A stretch of DNA of 64,000 bases. Origin: Thermococcus indicus. Lineage in GTDB: Archaea; Methanobacteriota_B; Thermococci; Thermococcales; Thermococcaceae. Below are positions 1-8,176 of the stretch, piece after piece (position 1 is the stretch's first letter; each line of letters begins with the position of its first letter). A program made the position numbers and the translations under genes. Location of the stretch: assembly GCF_006274605.1 (NCBI RefSeq), contig NZ_CP040846.1, positions 1,619,041 to 1,683,040 on the forward strand, given 5' to 3'. Below the pieces are notes generated by a model that had not been told where the DNA came from, searched no databases, and saw only the letters and a list, made by a program, of their open reading frames with translations.

Positions 1-2
1 GG

Positions 3-95
3 TATCTAGGGGAACTTAGAAATCTCATTAGAGATTTAGAAATTACAGTTCATGGAAAGACATTAACTCCTGATAATACCACCATAACACGCTAG
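3..95 (+). CDS. C-terminal tail of an unidentified protein (partial)
   Basis: An open frame of 30 codons enters from the left edge and ends at a TAG at 93-95. It reads as a charged helical segment (LGELRNLIRDLEI) followed by a polar tail. With so little sequence the family cannot be named, and chance openness is possible because the stretch is short. It lies on the same strand as the restriction-like locus that follows, but a promoter separates the two. Confidence 0.2.
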   Translation, partial: YLGELRNLIRDLEITVHGKTLTPDNTTITR

Positions 96-157
96 AACCA
101 GCACACAACCTCCTAGTTATTTGATGATACAAGAACTATTTTGCTGAATTTCATTTT

Positions 158-249
158 GTTAATCTCTTAACATCCCTTCGTTATTTTGTCTCTTTTGTTA
201 ATACATTAACCACAACTCTTTTATATGGCTTTAATGTTAACCCATTAAC
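158..249. promoter_or_regulatory. Three equally spaced 14-bp palindromes around a TATA box
   Basis: Three copies of the palindrome GTTAA-n4-TTAAC lie at 158-171, 197-210 and 236-249, with centre-to-centre spacing of exactly 39 bp in both intervals. The spacers are TCTC, TACA and CCCA. A TATA-like box (CTTTTATATGG) sits at 218-228 between the second and third copies, so the third copy should cover the transcription start. This is the arrangement of a repressor or cooperative operator controlling the plus-strand operon beginning at 299. The binding protein is not identifiable from the window. Confidence 0.7.
218..228 (+). promoter_or_regulatory. TATA box of the nucleotidyltransferase-hsdR operon
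   Basis: CTTTTATATGG is a good archaeal TATA element. The predicted start of transcription, about 25 bases on, falls in the palindrome at 236-249, leaving a leader of about 50 bases before the ATG at 299. Confidence 0.5.
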
Positions 250-298
250 ATGATAGTATGGGTAGCAGTCGACGACCGCATTTTGGTGGCGATTAGAA

Positions 299-907
299 AT
301 GATGTCATCAGACTTAAAGAAAAAATTGAGTGAGCTTGCTAAGGATTTCAAGGAGAAAAATCCGAACGTTTGGGATATCCTTCTCTACGGTTCCATAGTT
401 AAGGGAAAAGAAGCCCCCAACGACATAGACATTGCCGTAATTTTGACCGAGGGGGATCCGTTCGAAGTGGCGTTCCACTTTAAGAGGGTGCTAGAAGAGA
501 GGGGCTTCTCTCCTGAAGAGCTGGACGTCAAAGGCTTCCTGATGGGCGAACTTTTCAGCGAGAACAACCTGATAAGTTTTGCACTGCTCGTTGAAGGTTA
601 TTCCCTGACAAAAAACGAATTCCTCCATAAGGCTCTCAACGCCAAAGGATACACCCTCTTTAAGTTCTCATACTCTGGTCTTACTGGCAGCGAAAAGGTG
701 AGGTTCATATATAGCCTGAGGGGGAGAAGGGGAGGTGAGGGGATACTCAAAAAGCTCAATGCCGTGGAGCTTGCCGCAGGGGTAGTTTTGGTGCCGGTGC
801 ATGCGACGTTTGAATTCAGGGAATTTCTGTCGCTCTGGGGACTGAGTTACGAGTACGCACCGATATTAGTCGGAGAGTTCTCCCGGGAGGTGCCTTCCCT
901 TGAATGA
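299..907 (+). CDS. Pol-beta superfamily nucleotidyltransferase
   Basis: The 202-residue product carries the minimal nucleotidyltransferase signature near residues 28-47: LLYGSIVKGKE followed by NDIDIAVI, i.e. G-S then D-x-D for two metal ions. The family transfers NMP groups to small molecules, proteins or RNA; the substrate here is unknown. The C-terminal half has no recognisable domain, and no HEPN partner lies beside it as in MNT-HEPN toxin-antitoxin pairs. Two ATGs (299 and 302) are possible starts. The end overlaps the hsdR start by 8 bases, so the two are probably translated together; a role in defence or control of the restriction locus is inference. Confidence 0.75.
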   Translation: MMSSDLKKKLSELAKDFKEKNPNVWDILLYGSIVKGKEAPNDIDIAVILTEGDPFEVAFHFKRVLEERGFSPEELDVKGFLMGELFSENNLISFALLVEGYSLTKNEFLHKALNAKGYTLFKFSYSGLTGSEKVRFIYSLRGRRGGEGILKKLNAVELAAGVVLVPVHATFEFREFLSLWGLSYEYAPILVGEFSREVPSLE

Positions 908-3848
908 AACCCCCGAATACCTCCAGTGCGAGAAGCCCATCATCGAGCGGCTGGAATCGAAGGGCTGGACTTACAGGAGGGGCATTGAGGTTCTCGAAAA
1001 CGAAAACGAGCCCCTCTTAATCTCAAGGTTAAAGGATGCAATAATGAGGATAAACGGAGTTGGCGAGAGGGAAGCGGAGGAGGCAATCAACCTCCTTGAG
1101 GCTGCTCATTTTGGCGTTGAAGGGTCGAGAAGGGTTCTCGACTACCTCAAGAACGGCGTTCCCGTGAAGGATGAAGAAACCGCTCAACCGAAGAGGCTGA
1201 TGCTCATTGACTATGAAAACCTCGGAAACAACGAGTTCCTCGTTGCCAACCAGGTCGGCTACCCGTTTAAGACCAAGATACCCGACCTAGTCCTCTACGT
1301 CAACGGCATCCCGCTGGTCATCATCGAGTGCAAAAAGCTCGATGTGAGCTGGAAAAAGGCCTACGAGCAGATTAAAAGCTATGAGAAGGAGATGCCCGAG
1401 CTCTTTAAGTACGTGCAGATCGGCGTTGCGGTTGGAGATAAACCCGTCTATTTCCCCATAGTGCCGTGGCTCGGGAGCGTCCCGGTCTACGAATGGAAGG
1501 GCGAGAGCTTTGATGAGCTGGACAACCTGGTTGAGCTTTTAAAACCTGGGACTCTCCTTGACGTCCTCCGCTACTTCACCTTTTACCGTGAGAGCGGTGG
1601 GGCTTTTACAAAGGTTCTGCCGAGGTACATGCAGTACCGGGCGGTTAGAGAGATAGTGAGCATCGCTCTGGCCTACGCGAGGGGAGAAACCGAAAGAAAC
1701 AGGGGCTTAATATGGCACTGGCAGGGAAGCGGAAAAACCTTGACCATGATATTCTCCGCCTATAAAATCAAGCGCCTGCTCGGCAACCCCACGATTTTCT
1801 TCGTCGTTGACAGGAAGGAACTTGAGAGACAGCTGAGCGGCGAGCTTAAAGCCGTGGGGCTGAGCTTTGAAGTTATAGATTCAATTGAGAAGCTCAGGGA
1901 AGTCCTAACCCACGCCGATGGAAAGAGGGGAACGTTCATCACGCTCATCCACAAGTTCCGCGCCGAGGACCTCAATGACGTGCTGGAGGGCCTCAAGAGG
2001 GAAAGCCGGAGAAGAAAGACTATAATGAACCGGCGCGATGTGGTCGTTCTCATAGACGAGGGACACAGAACCCAGTACGGCGAGCTTGCTTCGACTATGC
2101 GCTCGATACTCAAGAGCGCGTCCTTCTTCGCCTTTACGGGAACGCCGATAGCAAAGAAAGGGCGCGACACCTACGCCACCTTCGGCTATAAGGACAGGCC
2201 CTACCTCGACAGGTACTTCATAACGCAGTCCATAGAGGACGGCTTTACCGTGAAGATAGCCTACCAGGCGAGGCTTGAGGAGGACGTTCACCTAAAGAGG
2301 GAGCTCCTTGAGGCGTTTCTCTCATCGAAGCTGGAGGAAATCCCAGAGGAGTACCGCGGAAGGGTGGAGGAGAAGCTCAAGAAGAGGCTCAACGCGATAA
2401 AGGTATTCCTGAAAAACCCGAAGAGGATCGAAACCATAGCCCAGGACATAGCAAGGCACTATAAGGAGAGCGTGGAGCCGTTTAAAGCAATGGTGGTAGC
2501 GGTTGATAGGGAGTCCTGCGTCTTATACAAGCGCGCCCTCGACAAGTATTTGCCAAGGGAGTACACAGAGGTCGTTATGACGTTCAACCGGGACGACAGC
2601 GAGGTTATCAAGGAATATCAAAAAGAGCTTGAGGAGCGCTTCCCCGGAAAAGACATGGCCGAAATCCGCGAGAGAATTCGTGAGGATTTCAGGAACAAAA
2701 GCTTTCCAAAAATCCTGATAGTTACCGACATGCTCCTCACGGGCTTTGACGCCCCAATCCTTCAAACCATATATCTGGACAAGCCGCTCAAGGAGCACAG
2801 GCTCCTTCAGGCGATAGCGAGGACCAACAGGCCCTTCATTAAGAACGGCGAAAACATCAAGCCCTTCGGCCTCGTTATAGATTACGTGGGGGTATTCAAG
2901 GAGCTGAAGAGAGCGCTGGAGATTTACGATGAAGCTGATATCGAAGGGGCCGCCTACAGCGTCGAAGAGATAAAGGAAGAGCTCAGGAAAAAGATCGCCA
3001 AGGCTATGGGATACTTTGATGGCCTTGAGCCGAGAAGGGACAGGGAAACGATAATGAACGCAGTTGAGATACTGTTCAGAAACAACAAGGGCGAGGAGTT
3101 CGGGAGGCTATACAGGGAGATAAGGCACCACTACAAGCTCCTCAGAGAGGACAGGGATGAGTTCAGAGAGGCCTTCAAATGGCTCACGGAGGTCTACTAT
3201 GCATACAGAGCGAAGGTTGATGGCCTTCCGCCGGAGGTCGAACTCAAAGCCGACGAATTCTTGGGGGAGGCCCTCAAGTTCATACACGAGACAGTGGACA
3301 TAGAGGAGATAAAGACCGACTTTCCAATAATTGAACTTGACGAGGAGTTCCTCAAGAAAGTAATGAGGGAGAGGGATAAGCGGAAAGCGTTTACCAACCT
3401 CCTGTTCTCGGTCAGACACTACGTAAACACCCACAAGGGACCTTTAACGGAGGACCTAGTTGAGCAGGTAGAGAGGATAATCGAAGCCTGGAGACACAAG
3501 AAGGAAGAAATCGAGAAGCTCTATGAGGAGCTCCTTGGAATAGCACAGGAAATAGAAAAGCGCTCGCAGGAGCAGAGAAAGCTCGGTTTGAACGAGCTCG
3601 AATACGCCCTTCTGATGGTGCTCAAGAAGCACGTAAAGACCAATACTAACGAGCTGATTAAAGGGGTCAGAAAGTTGCTCAAGGAGACCGAGGGGCTTAG
3701 GTTCACCCGTTGGACGGAGAAAACCGAGGTCGTCAGCGAAGTCTCGCGGAAAATTATGTTCTTCATTGTAAGGGAGTATAAGGAAGAATGCGACGACATC
3801 ATCAAGACGCGCAACGAGCTCCTAGAGGTGCTCAAAAGGTGGGGATAG
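900..3848 (+). CDS. hsdR: Type I restriction enzyme R subunit (HsdR-like)
   Basis: The 982-residue protein has the HsdR plan. An N-terminal PD-(D/E)xK nuclease shows D129 and E143-C-K145; a superfamily 2 helicase follows with Walker A QGSGKT near 275-280, motif II DEGH near 386-389 and FTGTP near 412. A helical C-terminus ends the chain. R subunits cut and translocate DNA together with HsdM and HsdS. Translation most likely starts at TTG 900, since GGGAGGTG at 884-891 is correctly spaced and there is no nearby ATG. No methyltransferase or specificity subunit follows, so any M and S genes must lie upstream of the window or elsewhere. Confidence 0.93.
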   Translation: MNETPEYLQCEKPIIERLESKGWTYRRGIEVLENENEPLLISRLKDAIMRINGVGEREAEEAINLLEAAHFGVEGSRRVLDYLKNGVPVKDEETAQPKRLMLIDYENLGNNEFLVANQVGYPFKTKIPDLVLYVNGIPLVIIECKKLDVSWKKAYEQIKSYEKEMPELFKYVQIGVAVGDKPVYFPIVPWLGSVPVYEWKGESFDELDNLVELLKPGTLLDVLRYFTFYRESGGAFTKVLPRYMQYRAVREIVSIALAYARGETERNRGLIWHWQGSGKTLTMIFSAYKIKRLLGNPTIFFVVDRKELERQLSGELKAVGLSFEVIDSIEKLREVLTHADGKRGTFITLIHKFRAEDLNDVLEGLKRESRRRKTIMNRRDVVVLIDEGHRTQYGELASTMRSILKSASFFAFTGTPIAKKGRDTYATFGYKDRPYLDRYFITQSIEDGFTVKIAYQARLEEDVHLKRELLEAFLSSKLEEIPEEYRGRVEEKLKKRLNAIKVFLKNPKRIETIAQDIARHYKESVEPFKAMVVAVDRESCVLYKRALDKYLPREYTEVVMTFNRDDSEVIKEYQKELEERFPGKDMAEIRERIREDFRNKSFPKILIVTDMLLTGFDAPILQTIYLDKPLKEHRLLQAIARTNRPFIKNGENIKPFGLVIDYVGVFKELKRALEIYDEADIEGAAYSVEEIKEELRKKIAKAMGYFDGLEPRRDRETIMNAVEILFRNNKGEEFGRLYREIRHHYKLLREDRDEFREAFKWLTEVYYAYRAKVDGLPPEVELKADEFLGEALKFIHETVDIEEIKTDFPIIELDEEFLKKVMRERDKRKAFTNLLFSVRHYVNTHKGPLTEDLVEQVERIIEAWRHKKEEIEKLYEELLGIAQEIEKRSQEQRKLGLNELEYALLMVLKKHVKTNTNELIKGVRKLLKETEGLRFTRWTEKTEVVSEVSRKIMFFIVREYKEECDDIIKTRNELLEVLKRWG

Positions 3849-4501
3849 AGTACCGCGTAATTCTGAGGGACGTTAAGTATCCACGCATCGAGATAAGCCC
3901 CCTCGGGGAGGTTAAGGTAATAGTCCCACCAAACGCAGACGCCGAGGATCTGGTGAAGAGGAAGAAGGAGTGGATAGAGAAGAAGATAAGGGAAATCGAG
4001 GAAGCCAAGATGAAGTTTCTCCCGCTTTCCAATAAGCTCCTACTCAACGGCGAGTTCTACGAACTCATCGACTCAGAGGAATTCGGAGTTAATCCAAAGT
4101 TTCACGTGATTCTCCTGCCCAAGGACGATTTGGGAACCCTAAAAAGATGGCTGAAGAGTCAGCTGAGGGAAGAGCTGGAATTCAAGGTGAGACTCTTCTC
4201 ATCGGTCTTCGGGGTAAAGTACAGAAAAATCTACATCCGTTTTCAGAAGACGAAGTGGGCAAGCTGCTCTGAGAAAGGAAATCTGAGCTTTAACCTGATG
4301 CTTATGGCTTTGCCGGAGGAACTCAGGGACTACATCATAATCCACGAGGTGGCTCACCTCAAGTTCCAAAAGCACTCCCGCGCATTTTGGGAGCTCGTGA
4401 GGGAGTATTATCCAGATTACATGCGTGCCCAGAAGGAACTGAGGGAGTACTGGCTTGCACTCCAGTACAACGAGGTGTGGAGAAAGCTTAGAGAGGTTTA
4501 G
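3839..4501 (+). CDS. YgjP/DUF45-type metallopeptidase
   Basis: This 220-residue protein ends in a zinc-protease core: HEVAH at residues 169-173, then KHSRAFW a few residues later, the signature of the YgjP (DUF45, M48-related) family. A GTG at 3839 is the preferred start because GAGGTG precedes it at 3825-3830; a longer reading from ATG 3788 would lie deep inside hsdR. It overlaps hsdR by 10 bases. DUF45 proteins are frequent neighbours of type I restriction genes; their substrate is not established. Confidence 0.88.
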   Translation: MGIEYRVILRDVKYPRIEISPLGEVKVIVPPNADAEDLVKRKKEWIEKKIREIEEAKMKFLPLSNKLLLNGEFYELIDSEEFGVNPKFHVILLPKDDLGTLKRWLKSQLREELEFKVRLFSSVFGVKYRKIYIRFQKTKWASCSEKGNLSFNLMLMALPEELRDYIIIHEVAHLKFQKHSRAFWELVREYYPDYMRAQKELREYWLALQYNEVWRKLREV

Positions 4502-4667
4502 ACAAACTTAAATTAGTCTGTCATGAAGTTTTTCACCGAAGAATCTGCCCTTTTACCAGGTTTCTCCATTTTTAGGCGCTTGAAGAGCGCTGGGCCAGTG
4601 AAGCACTGGGAAACGGGATTTGAACTAGAAAACCACTTTGGAAAATTACGGGTCCAAAAGAGACGTA

Positions 4668-4702
4668 CAAACTTTGATCAAACTTTGCACAGGCAAAGTT
4701 TG
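4668..4702. repeat. Repeated CAAACTTTG units forming a 10-bp hairpin
   Basis: CAAACTTTG occurs at 4668-4676 and again at 4679-4687, and its inverse CAAAGTTTG at 4694-4702. The last two form a perfect stem CAAACTTTGC / GCAAAGTTTG with loop ACAG. It lies two bases beyond the 3' CCA end of tRNA-Ser on the minus strand, where it could act in termination or 3' trailer processing. Confidence 0.6.
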
Positions 4703-4703
4703 G

Positions 4704-4789
4704 TGGCGCCGGGGCAGGGATTTGAACCCTGGTGGGCAGAGCCCACTGGCTCTCCAGGCCAGCGCCTTCCCAGGCTAGGCTACCCCGGC
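4704..4789 (-). tRNA. tRNA-Ser (anticodon GGA)
   Basis: On the minus strand the acceptor arms are GCCGGGG and CCCCGGC, with encoded CCA at 4704-4706. The anticodon stem CTGGC/GCCAG holds the loop CTGGAGA, anticodon GGA, reading UCC and UCU. A long variable arm (TGGGC...GCCCA) marks a class II tRNA, as expected for serine, and the T loop is TTCAAAT. No intron is seen. It lies just upstream of the rpsJ terminus on the same strand in gene order rpsJ then tRNA. Confidence 0.95.
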
Positions 4790-4805
4790 GCATAAAGGAG
4801 AGGAA

Positions 4806-5114
4806 TCAGGAGATGAGCTCGATCTCGATGGTGACGTCCTCGGGGACGCGGATGCGCATGATCTGGCGCATGGCCCTTTCATCGGCCTCAATGTCAACGA
4901 GCCTCTTGTGAACGCGGAGCTCGAACCTGTCAAAGGTGGCGGTTCCTTCTCCGTCCGGGCTCTTCCTGGTGGTGATCCTTATCCTCTTGGTCGGGAGCGG
5001 TATCGGACCGCTCATCCTGACGCCGGTCCTCTCGGCGATCTGCTTGATCTGGTCGGTGACCTCGTTGAGGGCCTTAATGTTGGTGCTCGCGAGCTTAATC
5101 CTTGCCTTCTGCAT
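4806..5114 (-). CDS. rpsJ: 30S ribosomal protein S10 (uS10)
   Basis: The 102-residue product matches archaeal S10 over its whole length, with the conserved [19 protein letters not shown] loop and the C-terminal [12 protein letters not shown] strand. It binds 16S rRNA in the small-subunit head. It follows the EF-1alpha gene by about 50 bases on the same strand, the usual tuf-rpsJ pair of archaea, so both likely share the tuf promoter. A strong GGAGGGAC site precedes the ATG. Confidence 0.98.
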   Translation of the reverse strand: MQKARIKLASTNIKALNEVTDQIKQIAERTGVRMSGPIPLPTKRIRITTRKSPDGEGTATFDRFELRVHKRLVDIEADERAMRQIMRIRVPEDVTIEIELIS

Positions 5115-5165
5115 TTCCGTCCCTCCTAAGGCTTAAGGAAGTAAAGGAAAGGTCAGAGAAGGCCT

Positions 5166-6452
5166 TCACTCGGCCTTCTGGATGGAGATAACCATACCGG
5201 CAGCGACGGTCTGGCCCATGTCACGGATGGCGAACCTGCCCATCTGCGGTATCTCCTTGACCGGCTCGATGACCATCGGCTTGGTCGGCCTGAGGACGAC
5301 GATGGCGGAGTCACCGGTCTTGATGAACTGCGGGTTCTCCTCGACGATGTTACCGGTCCTCGGGTCGAGCTTGGCGAGGAGCTGCTCGAACCTGACGGCG
5401 ACCTGGAGGGTGTGCGCGTGGAGGACCGGGGTGTAGCCGACGGTGATGGCGGTCGGGTGGTTGAGGACGATGATCTGGGCCTTGAAGGTGTCCTTCGGCC
5501 TGACGACGGTCGGCGGGTTGTTGGTGTGTCCGGCAACGTCACCGCGCTTTATGTCGTTCTTACCAACGCCACGGACGTTGAATCCGATGTTGTCACCCGG
5601 AAGGGCCTCGGGCATGGACTCGTGGTGCATCTCGATGCTCTTGACCTCACCCTGGATGGCCTTGTGGAAGATGGTGCTGGCCGGCTCGAAGATGACGACG
5701 TCACCGACCTTGAGGACACCGGTCTCGACACGGCCGACCGGGACGGTACCGACACCCTTAATGGAGTAGACGTCCTGGATCGGGATGCGGAGCGGCTTGT
5801 CGGTCGGCTTCGGCGGCTCCGGTATCTGGTCGAGGGCCTCGAAGAGGGTCGGGCCGTTGTACCAGGGCATCTTGTCGCTCTTCTTGACGATGTTGTCGCC
5901 CTCCCAAGCGCTGGTCGGGATGACCTGGACGTTCTTGTAGCCGAGCATCATGAGGAGCTTCTTAACCTGCTCGGCGACCTGCTTGAACTTCTTCTCGTCG
6001 TAGTTGACCATGTCCATCTTGTTGAGGGAGACGATGATGTGGTTGATACCGAGGGTCTTGGCGAGGAAGGCGTGCTCCTTGGTCTGCGGCATGACACCGT
6101 CGGTAACGGCGACGACGAGAACGGCGGCGTCAGCCTGGCTGGCACCGGTGATCATGTTCTTAACGAAGTCCCTGTGGCCCGGAGCGTCGATGATGGTGAT
6201 GTACCTGTGCGGGGTCTCGAACTTGGTGTGGGCAACGTCGATGGTGATACCCCTCTCACGCTCCTCCTTGAGCCTGTCCATGACCCAAGCGAACTTGAAG
6301 GACTTACCCTTCTCACCCATCTGCTCGAACTTCTGGATGATGTTCTCCGGAATGTTCTGGCTGTCGAACAGGAGCCTTCCAACGGTGGTGCTCTTTCCGT
6401 GGTCGACGTGTCCGATAAAGACAATGTTAATGTGCGGCTTCTCCTTAGCCAT
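5166..6452 (-). CDS. tuf: Translation elongation factor 1-alpha (aEF1A)
   Basis: The 428-residue GTPase delivers aminoacyl-tRNA to the ribosome. G1 is GHVDHGKST near residue 14, G3 is DAPGHRDF, and the guanine-specific NKMD lies near residue 150; domains 2 and 3 follow. ATG 6452 is preferred over ATG 6458 because GGAGGTG is 8 bases from the former and only 1 base from the latter. Like other highly expressed genes here it has strong codon bias, which generates long meaningless open frames on the other strand. Confidence 0.98.
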   Translation of the reverse strand: MAKEKPHINIVFIGHVDHGKSTTVGRLLFDSQNIPENIIQKFEQMGEKGKSFKFAWVMDRLKEERERGITIDVAHTKFETPHRYITIIDAPGHRDFVKNMITGASQADAAVLVVAVTDGVMPQTKEHAFLAKTLGINHIIVSLNKMDMVNYDEKKFKQVAEQVKKLLMMLGYKNVQVIPTSAWEGDNIVKKSDKMPWYNGPTLFEALDQIPEPPKPTDKPLRIPIQDVYSIKGVGTVPVGRVETGVLKVGDVVIFEPASTIFHKAIQGEVKSIEMHHESMPEALPGDNIGFNVRGVGKNDIKRGDVAGHTNNPPTVVRPKDTFKAQIIVLNHPTAITVGYTPVLHAHTLQVAVRFEQLLAKLDPRTGNIVEENPQFIKTGDSAIVVLRPTKPMVIEPVKEIPQMGRFAIRDMGQTVAAGMVISIQKAE

Positions 6453-6498
6453 TTCCATACACCTCCAAACTTTGGTCTAGTCCGATTGACTAGGATGG

Positions 6499-6516
6499 CT
6501 TTTTAAATCTTTCGAA
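6499..6516 (-). promoter_or_regulatory. BRE/TATA promoter of tuf
   Basis: On the minus strand the sequence CGAAAGATTTAAAAAG is a strong BRE plus TATA element about 50 bases before the tuf start, consistent with a short leader carrying GGAGGTG. Confidence 0.6.
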
Positions 6517-6638
6517 CCTCGGCCCCCTCGGGCGGGAAACCCGCCGTTTATCGGGGAGGCCTCACGAGTTCCGTGCTTAACTTACGAAGCGGGTTTAAAA
6601 AGTTAACTAATGGGTTTTGGACGGGAATTTGTTAATTT

Positions 6639-8033
6639 TCAGGACGGCACTTTAAAATCGGCCAAATCCCAAACCTGCCAGCCTTCGGCGTTCAACCTTT
6701 CCTTTCCGTCAACTTTCCTGGCGATTAGTCCACAGTACTTTTTCCAGTCTTCGAGGCCAACCAACTCGCCCTTCCTCTCCAAGTCCCTCAAAATCCCCCG
6801 CGCTTCCCTCTCGCTCAAGTCCTTCCACTTCACCTCGACGAACAAAGCCTTTTTCTCGCGCTCGTTTAACGCGAGGAGATCAATCTCCTCCCCCTTGTGC
6901 CACCAGCGACCAAGTTTCGTGAAGTGGAAGCCGGTGAGCTCGATGAAAACCTCCGGACTTCCAACAAGTCGTTCGAAGGCCGAACCCATATAGGTGTTGA
7001 AATCCTTCTGCGAACGCTTCCAGACGTCCTTCGCCAGTCCAGCCTCAAGGTAGCTCCTGTTCGGGAGGACATACCTGAACCAGAAGGAGAAGTAGTTGTC
7101 GTCTATGGAATAGAGCCCCCTTTTGCTGGCTTCTTTGGCCGTTGCGGTGACGGAAACCTCCCGCCGGACTATTCCAAGCCTCTGGAGGACGCTCAGATAC
7201 TTGGAAACGAGGCTCTTGTCGAGCCCAGTTGCGTTCACGATCTCCCCGAACCTGCTCCTCCCACCCGCTATCGCTTCAAGTATCGCGAAGTAGTTGGCCG
7301 GCTCCCTGAGCTCTTCCCTCAGGAGTATCTCGGCCTCCTCGTAGAGAAAGGCACCCTTTGAGAGGACGTTGTCAACGACGTTTTCGTTAAAGTCCTTCCT
7401 AGGCTCGAACTTCAGGAGGTAAGCCGGAATCCCTCCCACCACACCCCAGACCTTCACGAGGTCTTCGATCGGATAGCCAGGAAGGAACTCACCAATGTGG
7501 AAGAAGGGAATCTCCGTTAAGCGCCACTGTCCGGTCCGTCTTCCGTAGAGCGGGCTTTTGTAACCCAAAACCTCCGTTTCCATCGCCGAAACACTCGAAC
7601 CGCAGAGAATCAGCATTATTCTGCCCTTCGAGAGCTTCAAGTCCCATGCTCTCTGAAGGAGCGAGAGAACCGGCCGGTAGCGTTCTATAAGCAGGGGAAA
7701 CTCGTCAATCACTAGGACAACGCGTTCATCACGTACTCTCTCCACGAAGGCCATCAGAAGCTCATCAATATCGTGGAAAGAGATTCTGCTGAATAGTTCA
7801 TCGCCGAGAAATTCTGAGAGGAGCTTTTGAAGCTCGCGAAGATTCTCATGGTACGGCTTTTCCGTTGCGAGAAAATAAACGTGGGGTTTGTCCCGAGCGA
7901 ACTGGAGGAGCAGCTCGGTCTTCCCAATCCTCCTACGACCGTATACAATGAGCAGTTCGGCTTTGTCACTGCGGTATCCCTTCTCCAGAAACTCGAGCTC
8001 CCTCTCCCTATCCACGAAAGTTTGTCTACTCAT
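6639..8033 (-). CDS. Archaeal AAA+ ATPase with C-terminal DUF234 nuclease-like domain
   Basis: The 464-residue protein begins with the family hallmark FVDRERELEFLE, then Walker A YGRRRIGKTELL near residues 31-42 and Walker B VLVIDEFPLL. A winged-helix region near 240-310 is followed by the DUF234 domain, where EEIDLLAL and FVEVKWKDL give a PD-(D/E)xK-like D...E-V-K. The family is abundant in Thermococcales; its cellular job is not established, though DNA handling in mobile or defence settings is often suggested. The ATG at 8033 appears leaderless: the TATA lies 25-30 bases upstream and palindromic sites cover the start. Confidence 0.9.
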   Translation of the reverse strand: MSRQTFVDRERELEFLEKGYRSDKAELLIVYGRRRIGKTELLLQFARDKPHVYFLATEKPYHENLRELQKLLSEFLGDELFSRISFHDIDELLMAFVERVRDERVVLVIDEFPLLIERYRPVLSLLQRAWDLKLSKGRIMLILCGSSVSAMETEVLGYKSPLYGRRTGQWRLTEIPFFHIGEFLPGYPIEDLVKVWGVVGGIPAYLLKFEPRKDFNENVVDNVLSKGAFLYEEAEILLREELREPANYFAILEAIAGGRSRFGEIVNATGLDKSLVSKYLSVLQRLGIVRREVSVTATAKEASKRGLYSIDDNYFSFWFRYVLPNRSYLEAGLAKDVWKRSQKDFNTYMGSAFERLVGSPEVFIELTGFHFTKLGRWWHKGEEIDLLALNEREKKALFVEVKWKDLSEREARGILRDLERKGELVGLEDWKKYCGLIARKVDGKERLNAEGWQVWDLADFKVPS

Positions 8034-8046
8034 GAGTATAATACTC
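8027..8046. promoter_or_regulatory. Overlapping palindromes at the start of the AAA ATPase gene
   Basis: TACTCATGAGTA (8027-8038) and GAGTATAATACTC (8034-8046) are perfect overlapping palindromes, giving three alternating TACTC/GAGTA half-sites across the start codon and predicted transcription start. The TATA element (TTCTTAAATAG on the minus strand, 8056-8066) is directly upstream. A dimeric repressor bound here would block initiation. Confidence 0.6.
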
Positions 8047-8176
8047 GTACTTCAACTATTTAAGAATTTCGCGAAAGGCACCGAAGGTGGCGTGCCTCAA
8101 CATGTTGGAAAAAGACCAATCAGCCTTCCAAAAGTCCAAGACAAGAGAAGAGAAAAGTTCAGAGGGCAAAAAGCCC

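Noticed and set aside
299-907. MNT-HEPN toxin-antitoxin pair
   Set aside because: The nucleotidyltransferase signature is right but there is no HEPN gene beside it.
4523-4795. 90-codon open frame across the tRNA-Ser gene
   Set aside because: Its C-terminal third is the antisense of the tRNA, and no ribosome site precedes it, so it is unlikely to be a protein gene.
5412-6506. 364-codon open frame opposite EF-1alpha
   Set aside because: Same cause as above: antisense shadow of tuf, low-complexity D/V/L/G composition.
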